NCBI GenBank assembly: GCA_902493615.1
Contig: CABUQK010000069.1
Location: 1-10,202 of the forward strand
DNA length: 10,202 nucleotides
Source: an uncultured Collinsella sp.
GTDB lineage: Bacteria; Actinomycetota; Coriobacteriia; Coriobacteriales; Coriobacteriaceae
Direction of reading: 5' to 3'
In this document: one piece after another, positions 1 to 6,563 of the stretch
Layout: every line of letters starts with the position of its first letter
Numbering within the stretch: the stretch's first letter is position 1
The notes under the pieces: model-generated
Database searches by the model: none
Seen by the model: only the letters and a program-made list of their open reading frames with translations
What the model was told of the DNA's origin: nothing
Made by a program: the position numbers and the translations under genes

Positions 1-6
1 AAGGGG

Positions 7-31
7 TGGGGAAAGATGTTGAAAAATGGGG
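7..31. promoter_or_regulatory. Probable MraZ operator: three 10-bp-phased TGGGG-like boxes
   Basis: TGGGG occurs at 7-11 and again at 27-31, and a degenerate copy TGTTG sits between them at 17-21, so the three boxes start exactly 10 bp apart with 5-nt spacers. MraZ proteins are known to bind runs of TGGGN boxes with 5-nt spacers upstream of their own gene. The array overlaps the -35 element (19-24) and the first part of the promoter spacer, which fits repression by occlusion. The middle box is weak, and further boxes could lie left of the window edge. Binding by this MraZ is inferred from family knowledge and position. Confidence 0.72.
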
Positions 32-47
32 CGGTTCCCCATATTAT
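19..47 (+). promoter_or_regulatory. Sigma-70-type promoter of the dcw cluster (PmraZ)
   Basis: A -35 hexamer TTGAAA lies at 19-24 and a -10 hexamer TATTAT at 42-47, separated by the optimal 17 bp. Transcription would start near 53-55 and leave a leader of about 60 nt before the mraZ ATG at 116. The -35 overlaps two of the MraZ-type boxes. The spacer contains a perfect dyad (26-42). No better promoter is visible between here and ftsI, so this is probably the main promoter of the upstream half of the cluster. Confidence 0.7.
26..42. repeat. Inverted repeat ATGGGG-CGGTT-CCCCAT in the promoter spacer
   Basis: The arms 26-31 and 37-42 are perfectly complementary (6 bp) around the 5-nt centre CGGTT. 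The left arm includes the third MraZ-type box, and the right arm abuts the -10 hexamer. The core GGGG-C-GGTT-CCCC (28-40) recurs almost unchanged at 65-77. Because this copy lies upstream of the expected start of transcription, it would act as DNA, not as an RNA hairpin. Confidence 0.6.
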
Positions 48-62
48 TGATGACGTCGACAG

Positions 63-79
63 GCGGGGTGGTTCCCCGC
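63..79 (+). promoter_or_regulatory. Leader hairpin GCGGGG-TGGTT-CCCCGC
   Basis: The arms 63-68 and 74-79 form a perfect 6-bp GC-only stem with the loop TGGTT. It lies about 10 nt into the predicted mRNA and more than 20 nt before the mraZ ribosome binding site, so it would not mask that site directly. It could stabilise the 5' end of the transcript. No T-tract follows, so it is not an intrinsic terminator. Its core repeats the spacer dyad at 28-40 with a single C-to-T change. Confidence 0.5.
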
Positions 80-115
80 GTACGTGCCATCTGAGTAACC
101 GAGGGGAGGGCGCAC

Positions 116-550
116 ATGGGAATGACTGGTGCATACGAGCGCAATCTCGATGCAAAAGGTCGTCTGTCCCTGCCTGCACCCCTTCGCGAGGAGCTTGGAG
201 AGCACGTTCGCGTGTTCAAAGCCCTGGATGTCGATGCTCTGTACGTGTTCTCTGCCGAGGCCTTCGATAAGTGGGTCGAAGGACTCTTCGCGGGTCGTGA
301 GGGCCACGAGGGTTTTAACCCGCGTGACATTAATGACCAGAAGCTCATGAGGGCGATCAACAAGCGCACCACGTCGATGGACGTGGACAGCGCCGGTCGT
401 ATCGGTCTTTCCGAGTCTCTCCGCAAGCAGGCGAACCTCGACCGCGAGGTCACGGTTGTGGGCAACTACGACCACCTTGAGGTTTGGGATCGCGCCGCGG
501 CCGATGAGGACGATGACGATGAGGCCCTGCTGGACCTCTTCTTCTCGTAA
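116..550 (+). CDS. mraZ: MraZ, transcriptional regulator of the dcw cluster
   Basis: This 144-residue protein has the family's usual length and two tandem SpoVT/AbrB-like half-domains. Each carries the DxxxR signature: D12-A-K-G-R16 followed by LSLP, and D91-S-A-G-R95. MraZ forms ring-shaped oligomers and represses its own operon by binding phased TGGGN boxes, and boxes of that kind lie just upstream at 7-31. The ATG at 116 is preceded by a strong ribosome binding site (GAGGGGAGGG at 101-110), leaving about 5-6 nt of spacing. Being first in the cluster, ahead of rsmH, is the classic arrangement. The C-terminus is unusually acidic (residues 130-136, DEDDDDE) and ends in a short hydrophobic stretch, LLDLFFS. 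Identity is secure; autorepression here is inferred. Confidence 0.95.
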   Translation: MGMTGAYERNLDAKGRLSLPAPLREELGEHVRVFKALDVDALYVFSAEAFDKWVEGLFAGREGHEGFNPRDINDQKLMRAINKRTTSMDVDSAGRIGLSESLRKQANLDREVTVVGNYDHLEVWDRAAADEDDDDEALLDLFFS

Positions 551-570
551 GGGCAAGGCACGGGTAACGG

Positions 571-1536
571 ATGGAGCGTGGGATCTTGACACAAGAATAT
601 CGGCATGAACCTGTCATGCTCGGCGAAGTGCTTGAGTCGCTGCGGCTAAAGAGCGGCTCCGTTGTCTGCGATTGCACCCTTGGCGGTGCCGGCCATTCGG
701 TAAAGATGGCCGCGCAGGTGGGGGAGACGGGCCTTTTGCTCGGCGTCGATCAGGACGACATGGCCCTCGAGGCCGCTGGCGCCCGTCTGGACCGCGAGGT
801 TCCCGGCGTTCCGCACCAGCTGCTGAAGGGCAACTTCGGCGACTTGGACGAGCTACTTTGCTCGGCCGAGGTGCCCGGGGTCGATGGCTTCCTGTTCGAT
901 TTGGGCGTTTCGTCGCCGCAACTCGATATCCCTGGCAGGGGCTTTTCGTATAACGAGGACGCCCCATTGGACATGCGGATGGATCCGGGTAATAACACCT
1001 TAAACGCAGCTGAGGTCATCAACACCTATAACGAACACGACCTCGCCCGGATTCTACGCGTCTACGGCGAAGAGAAGTTCGCCTCGCAGATCGCGCGCGA
1101 GATCGTGCGCCGCCGCGAGCAAGAACCGATCGAAACCACCGGCCAATTTGTCGAGATCATCAAGGCGGGTATCCCGGCTGCCGCTCGTCGGCATGGTGGA
1201 CACCCGGCCAAGAAAAGTTTCCAGGCCATTCGCATCGAGGTCAATCACGAGCTCGATGTGCTCGAACGAGGGCTTGATGCCGCCACCAGGTGGCTCAACC
1301 CGGGCGGACGTATCTGCGTCATCTCGTATCACTCGCTCGAGGACCGTATCGTAAAGAACCACTTTAAGGAGATGAGCCAGGGGTGCACGTGTCCGCCGGA
1401 GATTCCGGTGTGCGTGTGCGGCAACGTGCCGATACTCAAGGTCATCACCCGCAAACCCCTGGTTGCCCAGCCTGATGAGGTTGAGCGCAACCCTCGGGCG
1501 AGATCAGCCAAAATCCGCGTGGCGCAGCGTCTGTAG
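571..1536 (+). CDS. rsmH: 16S rRNA (cytosine(1402)-N(4))-methyltransferase RsmH (MraW)
   Basis: RsmH uses S-adenosylmethionine to methylate N4 of C1402 in the decoding centre of 16S rRNA. The sequence shows the family hallmarks in order: HEPVMLGEVL (12-21), the SAM-binding loop DCTLGGAGHS (34-43), D60 at the end of strand 2, FDLGVSSPQLD (109-119), GFSYNEDAPLDMRMD, the KKSFQAIRIEVNHELD segment and SYHSLEDRIVK. A paired-cysteine motif, C272-x-C274 and C281-x-C283, lies near the end; I recall similar cysteines in Gram-positive RsmH proteins. The start is uncertain. ATG 571 has no good ribosome binding site, whereas the in-frame TTG at 586 is preceded by GGAG (573-576) and gives an N-terminus (MTQEYRHEPVML) closer to family length. 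The gene follows mraZ after 20 nt and is probably co-transcribed. Confidence 0.95.
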   Translation: MERGILTQEYRHEPVMLGEVLESLRLKSGSVVCDCTLGGAGHSVKMAAQVGETGLLLGVDQDDMALEAAGARLDREVPGVPHQLLKGNFGDLDELLCSAEVPGVDGFLFDLGVSSPQLDIPGRGFSYNEDAPLDMRMDPGNNTLNAAEVINTYNEHDLARILRVYGEEKFASQIAREIVRRREQEPIETTGQFVEIIKAGIPAAARRHGGHPAKKSFQAIRIEVNHELDVLERGLDAATRWLNPGGRICVISYHSLEDRIVKNHFKEMSQGCTCPPEIPVCVCGNVPILKVITRKPLVAQPDEVERNPRARSAKIRVAQRL

Positions 1537-1626
1537 GCGCGACCGCGCGATATTGGACCTCCCGCTCGCACCATAAACGAAGCTTAAACACACTACCAAC
1601 GTACTCGGGATGGGAGGCGGCATATC

Positions 1627-2097
1627 ATGGGCTACAACACTTCAAGCGCAGCACTCGCCTATGATATGAACGCCATGCCCGCCTATCGTGAGACGCCGCA
1701 GGCCCCCGTTGCTCCCCGTGAGCAGCGCACGCCGCGCTTTGATGTCTACACGGGCGCGGGCCGTCAGGCAAACCAGGCGGTAAGCCCGGTTTTCATGAGC
1801 GTTCTTAAAACGTTTTGCATCATTGCGGCTATCTTCATGACGATCGGCGTCGCCCGCGTGGCGCTCGCCGGCGTTACGGCCCAGGTGCTCAACAGCAACG
1901 CCGAGCTTACCAACACGCTCGAAAAGGCGACCGATGAGAGCTCCGACCTGGAGGTCATGCATTCGGTCTATGGCGCCGACACGCGCATTCGCGACCTTGC
2001 GGGCGCTTATGGCATGGTGGAGCCCAGCGAGAGCGTTACACTTGACTTTTCGCAGGATGCAGCCGCGGGCGCCAACGCGACCGCGACCGCTCAGTAG
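1627..2097 (+). CDS. ftsL: FtsL-like cell division protein, single-pass membrane protein
   Basis: The 156-residue product has FtsL topology. A proline- and arginine-containing cytoplasmic tail (about 1-53) is followed by one membrane segment (about 55-83) and a short extracytoplasmic helical region (about 84-130). The segment TRIRDLAGAYGMVEP (119-133) resembles the conserved FtsL ending in which a small helix precedes GMV/GL-x-P. A low-complexity Ala/Thr tail follows. FtsL bridges FtsB/DivIC to the FtsW-FtsI synthase complex at the septum. The location between rsmH and ftsI is the standard ftsL position and carries much of the assignment, because FtsL sequences are poorly conserved. ATG 1627 has a good ribosome binding site (GGGAGG at 1612-1617, 9-nt spacing). 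The 90-nt gap after rsmH holds no convincing promoter or terminator. Confidence 0.8.
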   Translation: MGYNTSSAALAYDMNAMPAYRETPQAPVAPREQRTPRFDVYTGAGRQANQAVSPVFMSVLKTFCIIAAIFMTIGVARVALAGVTAQVLNSNAELTNTLEKATDESSDLEVMHSVYGADTRIRDLAGAYGMVEPSESVTLDFSQDAAAGANATATAQ

Positions 2098-2114
2098 CAA
2101 GACGGTAGCTGAGT

Positions 2115-3980
2115 ATGACAAATGACTATCGCCGCGGTTCCGATAGGGGCCGCGGTTCTGGACGTCCCTCGTCGCGGGGACGTTCTGGTTATCAAGGAAC
2201 GGGTCGGCAATCTTACAACGCCGGGCGGTCCCGTGGCAACGACCCGGCGTCGCGACTTCGCGGCTCGGGCGGCCCTCAAGTGCATAACACCAGGTCGCGC
2301 AAGAGTTCGCCGACCGAATGGCTCACAGGCACGCCTCTGCCTCGCCGCAAAGCCGTCATGGGATTCATTGGGCTTGGCTTGGGCTTGGGCGTCTTTCGCC
2401 TTGCCGACTATCAGGTTGTCGAAGCCGATAAACTGCGCGAGCGTGCCGATGCGCGTCGCCTGCTTGCGCAGACCCTCTATGCCAAACGTGGCACCATCTA
2501 CGACCGCAACGGTAACGTGCTGGCGTCGTCGGTCGAATGTCGCAACATCGCCGTGAACCCGCAGCTTGTCGAGGACGTTGACAAGACGGTGTCGGCGCTG
2601 GTCAAGGCAACTGGAATCGATAAAAAGACCTGCCGCAAGCTCGTTGAGTCCGATGGAACCTGGGTGTATATCAAGCGCCAGGTGGACGAAGACGATGCTG
2701 CGACGCTGGAGAAGAAGAACCTGCCCGGTGTGCTTTTTGAGCAGGCCATGAAGCGCGTATATCCATACGGCAATCTGGCATCGCAGGTGCTGGGTGTAGT
2801 GAATGTGGACAACGATGGCTTGACGGGTCTCGAAAAGCAATACAACAAGCTTCTGACCGGCACGAACGGTTCTCTCGTACGCGAGCGCGCGAGGGACGGC
2901 AGCTATATCGCGGGCGGTGCCTATAAAAAGGTGGCTGCGGTCGACGGCGTTGATATCGTGACGACGCTCGACGTCAATATCCAGCGTGCGGCCGAGGATG
3001 CCCTGGCAGAGGCAGTTGAGAAGACTAAGGCCAAGAACGGCTCGGCGCTGGTCACCGATCCTACGACAGGCGAGATCTTGGCAGCCTGCTCGTATCCGAC
3101 TTACGACCAGACCAATCTGGAAAACGCCAAGACCGAGGATATGAACTTGCGCCTGGTCACCGACGCCTACGAGCCCGGCTCGGTCTTTAAGACGCTCGTG
3201 GCGGGCGCCGGCTTCGACTTGGGCGTCGTGCGATCGAGTACGTCGTTTGAGGTGCCGGCGAGCATCAAGGTGGGCGACGATACCGTCACCGATGCCGACA
3301 AGCGCGACTACGCCATGACCATGGATGTGCGCGAGATGATGCGCCGTTCGTCCAACGTGGGCTTTGTCCTGGTGGGGCGTAAGATCGGTGCCGATGACTT
3401 TGCCGCTTATGTGGACAAGTGGGGCATCGGTCACAGCTCTGGTGTCGATTTTCCGGGCGAGAGCCTGGGTATCGTCAAGGAGCGTGACCAGTATGACGGC
3501 GCCACGCTGGGCTCGATGAGCTTTGGACAGGCGCTGTCCGTCTCGCCGATTGAGATCGCACGCGCCGTGGGCGGCATCGCCAACGGCGGCGTGATGATGA
3601 CACCGCACTTCTATAAGTCCAGCAAAGGCGACGAGAAGGACTGGGGCGAAGGCGAGCGCGCGATTTCGGAGGACGCCGCATCCCAGGTGACATCGTGCAT
3701 GCAGACGGTCGTGTCCGAGGGAACGGGCGTTGGCGGCGCGGTTGACGGCTATGACGTGGCGGGTAAGACCGGTACGGCCGAACGTGCCGACGAGAACGGC
3801 GGCTACCTCAAGGAGAACTACATGTCGTCCTTTATGGGCTTTGCACCGGCACAATCGCCCAAGGTGCTGTGCTATATCACGCTCGACGGAACGCCGAGCG
3901 GCTCAGATGCCGCTGCGGTGCCGTTCCAGTCCATTATGGCCAACGCGCTCGACGTGCTGGGTATCCCGCACACGAAGTAG
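2115..3980 (+). CDS. ftsI: FtsI / PBP2b-type septal peptidoglycan D,D-transpeptidase (class B PBP)
   Basis: This class B penicillin-binding protein cross-links septal peptidoglycan. The 621-residue product has an Arg/Gly/Ser-rich cytoplasmic tail (1-79) and one membrane anchor (about 80-97). A PBP dimerisation (pedestal) domain follows, beginning around KRGTIYDRNG (124-133), and the transpeptidase domain runs from about residue 300. All three catalytic motifs are present: S356-V-F-K359 (SxxK, nucleophile S356), S412-S-N414 (SxN) and K551-T-G (KTGTAE). No PASTA domain follows; the protein ends soon after the catalytic fold. The ATG at 2115 lies 17 nt after ftsL with only a weak ribosome binding site, so translation may be coupled to ftsL. 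FtsW, the partner glycosyltransferase, is encoded downstream. The basic RG-rich tail is notable and resembles long disordered tails of other actinobacterial PBPs. Confidence 0.95.
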   Translation: MTNDYRRGSDRGRGSGRPSSRGRSGYQGTGRQSYNAGRSRGNDPASRLRGSGGPQVHNTRSRKSSPTEWLTGTPLPRRKAVMGFIGLGLGLGVFRLADYQVVEADKLRERADARRLLAQTLYAKRGTIYDRNGNVLASSVECRNIAVNPQLVEDVDKTVSALVKATGIDKKTCRKLVESDGTWVYIKRQVDEDDAATLEKKNLPGVLFEQAMKRVYPYGNLASQVLGVVNVDNDGLTGLEKQYNKLLTGTNGSLVRERARDGSYIAGGAYKKVAAVDGVDIVTTLDVNIQRAAEDALAEAVEKTKAKNGSALVTDPTTGEILAACSYPTYDQTNLENAKTEDMNLRLVTDAYEPGSVFKTLVAGAGFDLGVVRSSTSFEVPASIKVGDDTVTDADKRDYAMTMDVREMMRRSSNVGFVLVGRKIGADDFAAYVDKWGIGHSSGVDFPGESLGIVKERDQYDGATLGSMSFGQALSVSPIEIARAVGGIANGGVMMTPHFYKSSKGDEKDWGEGERAISEDAASQVTSCMQTVVSEGTGVGGAVDGYDVAGKTGTAERADENGGYLKENYMSSFMGFAPAQSPKVLCYITLDGTPSGSDAAAVPFQSIMANALDVLGIPHTK

Positions 3981-4106
3981 GGGGTTACAATCTTTGGGGC
4001 GTGGTTTGTTGTCCCATATGAGGGTGTTCACATGCCCTGCACCACGCATGTGCGGCGCTGGGATACAATACGCCGATAGCATTATTAGGTTTACAGGGGA
4101 GCTGCA
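3981..4106 (+). promoter_or_regulatory. ftsI-murF intergenic region: dyad and possible murF promoter
   Basis: This is the longest gene-free stretch in the cluster after the head region. It contains a 7-bp inverted repeat, GCGTGGT (3999-4005) with ACCACGC (4041-4047). A weaker inner repeat, AGGG (4021-4024) with CCCT (4035-4038), is nested inside it. A -10-like TACAAT lies at 4064-4069 with no recognisable -35 at 16-18 bp. It would place a start near 4076, about 30 nt before the murF ATG. A second TACAAT is at 3986-3991. No T-tract follows the dyad, so a classical terminator is not supported. I infer an internal regulatory or re-initiation point for the mur genes, with low certainty. Confidence 0.35.
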
Positions 4107-5531
4107 ATGATAGAGATCGCCGTCAACAACCTCGCGGCCGCAACAGGGGCCCGAACCGTGACGGGAGAAGCCGATCGGGTATGCCGCGGGTGCGTTATCG
4201 ACTCGCGCCAGGTCGAGGAAGGGACGATTTTCGTCGCCTTTCCCGGTGAAAACGTCGACGGCAATGATTTTGCTTCCCGTGCCGTCCAGTCGGGTGCCGG
4301 CGCCGTCGTGATGACGCGTGAGCCCGAGGCCGAGCTGGTCTCGCTGGCGCAGGACAAGGGGTGCGCCATCCTGCTGACCGATGATCCCGAGGAGTTTCTG
4401 CTGCGTTTGGCGCACACGTATCGCCTGGAGCTTGGCTGCCTGGTCGTTGGCATTACCGGTTCCATCGGCAAGACGACGACCAAGGACGTGCTCGCCGCCG
4501 TGCTCGCCAAGCGCTATCGTGTCTGGGCCACCAAGGGCAATTTCAATAACCTGATCGGCATGCCGCTCACGGTGCTTTCCGCTCCGGCCGATACCGAGGT
4601 CCTGGTGCTCGAGATGGGCATGAACCATTTCCACGAGATTGAGCGCCTGTCCAAGTCCGCCAATCCCAACCTTGCCATCGTGAGCAAGATTGGTACCTCT
4701 CACATCGGCATTTTGGGCAGCCGCGAGAACATCGCCCGCGCTAAGGCCGAGATTGTCCAGGGTATGTGCGCCGCCGGCGACTTCTTGCCGCTGCTGGTTT
4801 TGGGCGGTGAGGACGACTTTACGCCGTTCATTCGCGATACGTTCGCCCAGCCTGCTGGTATCGACGTTATGCTGGCCGGCGTCTCGGACGACGATGAGGT
4901 CCGTGCCCGCGACATTCGTGTTGATGACGAGGGACGTCCGGTCTTTACGCTCGATTTTGGCCAGGGTGAGACGATCGATACCATGCTTGCCATCCCCGGC
5001 GTGCAGTCCGTTCCTAATGCCGTTAAGGCCGCCGCGGTTTCCTATCGCCTGGGCGTGACGCCCGAGCAGATCGATGCTGCCTTTAGGGGCCTCACGATCA
5101 CCGGTCACCGCCAGGAGATCAAGCGCGCCAAGAGCGGTGCCCGCGTCATCGACGATTCCTATAACGCCAGTGCCGAATCCATGGCTGCTGGCCTCGATCT
5201 ACTGTGCTCGCTTTCGTGCACGGGGTCTCGCATGGCGATCCTGGGCGAGATGGGCGAGATGGGCGATGAGGCTCCTCGCATGCATGAGCTCGTGGGCGCC
5301 TATGCCGCCGCCAAGAAGCTCGACATGCTGGCGTGCGTGGGTGGTGAGCTGGCCCAGCTTATGGCCGATGCCGCGCGCATGATGGGCATGGACGAGGACC
5401 GCATCCAGGTGTTCTCCGATTATCAGCAGGTGCTCGACCGCATGGGCGGCGCGCTTGAAAAACATGATGTTGTACTGGTCAAGGGTTCCCGCTTTGTTGA
5501 GCTCGACCGCTTTGTGGAAGGTGTGTGCTAG
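4107..5531 (+). CDS. murF: UDP-N-acetylmuramoyl-tripeptide--D-alanyl-D-alanine ligase MurF
   Basis: MurF joins D-Ala-D-Ala to UDP-MurNAc-tripeptide with ATP, completing the cytoplasmic pentapeptide precursor. The 474-residue length is typical. The N-terminal domain (about 1-105) binds the UDP substrate. The central ATPase domain begins with the P-loop G115-ITGSIGKTTT (K122). EMGMNHFHEIERL follows, and then ARAK213AEI, whose lysine is the one expected to be carbamylated in Mur ligases. The C-terminal domain has DDSYNAS (349-355) and LGEMGEMGDE, which are MurF-specific and argue against MurE. ATG 4107 has a good ribosome binding site (GGGGAG at 4096-4101, 5-nt spacing). The gene starts the compact mur/fts block and is separated from mraY by only 3 nt. 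The murE gene that usually precedes it is absent. Confidence 0.95.
   Translation: MIEIAVNNLAAATGARTVTGEADRVCRGCVIDSRQVEEGTIFVAFPGENVDGNDFASRAVQSGAGAVVMTREPEAELVSLAQDKGCAILLTDDPEEFLLRLAHTYRLELGCLVVGITGSIGKTTTKDVLAAVLAKRYRVWATKGNFNNLIGMPLTVLSAPADTEVLVLEMGMNHFHEIERLSKSANPNLAIVSKIGTSHIGILGSRENIARAKAEIVQGMCAAGDFLPLLVLGGEDDFTPFIRDTFAQPAGIDVMLAGVSDDDEVRARDIRVDDEGRPVFTLDFGQGETIDTMLAIPGVQSVPNAVKAAAVSYRLGVTPEQIDAAFRGLTITGHRQEIKRAKSGARVIDDSYNASAESMAAGLDLLCSLSCTGSRMAILGEMGEMGDEAPRMHELVGAYAAAKKLDMLACVGGELAQLMADAARMMGMDEDRIQVFSDYQQVLDRMGGALEKHDVVLVKGSRFVELDRFVEGVC
5242..5268 (+). repeat. Short in-gene tandem repeat (9-bp unit) within murF
   Basis: The unit TGGGCGAGA occurs at 5242-5250 and 5251-5259, followed by a diverged third copy, TGGGCGATG, at 5260-5268. 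It is in frame and encodes the GEMGEMGDE stretch of MurF. The amino acids belong to a conserved MurF motif, so the repeat is best explained by protein constraint, although a 9-bp unit could change copy number by slippage without breaking the frame. Confidence 0.6.
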
Positions 5532-5534
5532 CCC

Positions 5535-6554
5535 ATGTTCGGCAATCCCTCGTATCCAACGTATCAGGCTTTTTTGGGGCTTGGCATCGCCGCTGCCATT
5601 GCGCTGCTGCTCATGCCGTGGTGGATCAAGCTACTCAAGGTCGAGGGTATCGGCCAGCAGGTTCGTGCCGACGGCCCCAAGCGTCATTTGGTTAAGCAGG
5701 GAACGCCCACCATGGGTGGCGTTGTCATCCTCGTCGCGATCTCGCTGACCTGCCTGCTGATGGGCAAGCTCACCACCGAGCTCGTGCTCGTGCTGCTCGC
5801 CACGCTGGCGACCGGCGTGCTGGGCCTGATCGACGACCTGACCTCCGTTACGCATGGGCGCTCGCTCGGTCTGACGCCCCATGCCAAGATGATCGGCCTA
5901 ACCATTATCTGTGTCACCTTTACGGTGCTCGCCGTCAATTGGTGCGGCGTCGCCCCCGAGATTCGTTTTCCCGGCGGCCTGACGATTGACCTCGGTGTTC
6001 TTTCGACCACCATCTGCGGCCTTTCGTTCCCGTGGCTCTACATTGTCTTTTGCTGGCTGATGATCGCCGGTCTTTCTAATGCCGTGAACCTGACCGATGG
6101 CCTTGATGGTCTTGCTGGCGGCACCTCGATGATTGCCATGCTCGCCATGGCTGCCATGGCGTTTTTGCACGGAGACGTGAACCTGTCCATCTTCTGCACC
6201 GCGTGTGCCGGTGCCTGTTTGGGCTTTCTGTGGTTCAACTGCTATCCGGCGAGCATCTTTATGGGCGATACCGGCTCGCTTGCCCTGGGCGCCGCGTTTG
6301 CCTGCACGTCCATCATGACCAATACCGAGGTCGTCTCCCTCATCATCGGCGGCCTGTTTATCGTTGAGACCCTGTCGGTCATGATTCAGGTTGTCTACTT
6401 CCACTTTACGCACAAGCGCGTCTTCCTTATGGCGCCCATCCATCATCATTTCGAAAAGAAGGGCTGGGCCGAGACCAAGGTCGTCATCCGCTTTTGGATT
6501 ATCGCTGCGGCCTTTGGTGCCGTTGGCCTTGCTTTGTTCTTCCAGTTGGGATAG
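5535..6554 (+). CDS. mraY: Phospho-N-acetylmuramoyl-pentapeptide transferase MraY
   Basis: MraY transfers phospho-MurNAc-pentapeptide from UDP to undecaprenyl phosphate in the membrane, making lipid I. The 339-residue protein is strongly hydrophobic with about ten membrane segments, starting near residues 10-28. Family signatures are all present: PTMGG near residue 60, the aspartate pair D100-D101 (LIDDLTSVTHGRSLGL), NLTDGLDGLAGG (185-196, with D188 and D191), FMGDTGSLALG (from 242) and the HHHFEKKGW loop (from H303). The DD pair and the later aspartates are the magnesium and catalytic residues in the family. The ATG is 3 nt after the murF stop. The nearest ribosome binding site, GGAAGG at 5516-5521 inside murF, is rather far (13 nt), so translational coupling is likely. 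Confidence 0.96.
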   Translation: MFGNPSYPTYQAFLGLGIAAAIALLLMPWWIKLLKVEGIGQQVRADGPKRHLVKQGTPTMGGVVILVAISLTCLLMGKLTTELVLVLLATLATGVLGLIDDLTSVTHGRSLGLTPHAKMIGLTIICVTFTVLAVNWCGVAPEIRFPGGLTIDLGVLSTTICGLSFPWLYIVFCWLMIAGLSNAVNLTDGLDGLAGGTSMIAMLAMAAMAFLHGDVNLSIFCTACAGACLGFLWFNCYPASIFMGDTGSLALGAAFACTSIMTNTEVVSLIIGGLFIVETLSVMIQVVYFHFTHKRVFLMAPIHHHFEKKGWAETKVVIRFWIIAAAFGAVGLALFFQLG

Positions 6555-6563
6555 TGGTCTTTC

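Noticed and set aside
1537..1626. Possible promoter in the rsmH-ftsL gap (TTGGAC 1553-1558, CATAAA 1572-1577)
   Set aside because: The spacer is only 13 bp and the -10 match is poor. No other hexamer pair in the gap has workable spacing.
2091..3854. 587-codon open frame on the - strand opposite ftsI
   Set aside because: It mirrors a gene with complete FtsI motifs. Its translation is low in recognisable structure and rich in His, Arg and Ala, as expected from the antisense frame of GC-rich codons. No ribosome binding site or family motif was seen.
3986..3991. TACAAT just after the ftsI stop as a second promoter
   Set aside because: No -35-like hexamer lies at 16-18 bp upstream (that stretch is inside ftsI coding sequence), and it is far from murF.
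3999..4047. Intrinsic terminator after ftsI
   Set aside because: The inverted-repeat arms are far apart (35-nt centre) and no T-tract follows, so only a dyad is reported.
3903..5108. 401-codon - strand frame across the ftsI-murF junction
   Set aside because: It is mostly antisense to murF, and the part over the intergenic gap has no start signal or recognisable motif. I do not treat it as the missing murE or as a new gene.
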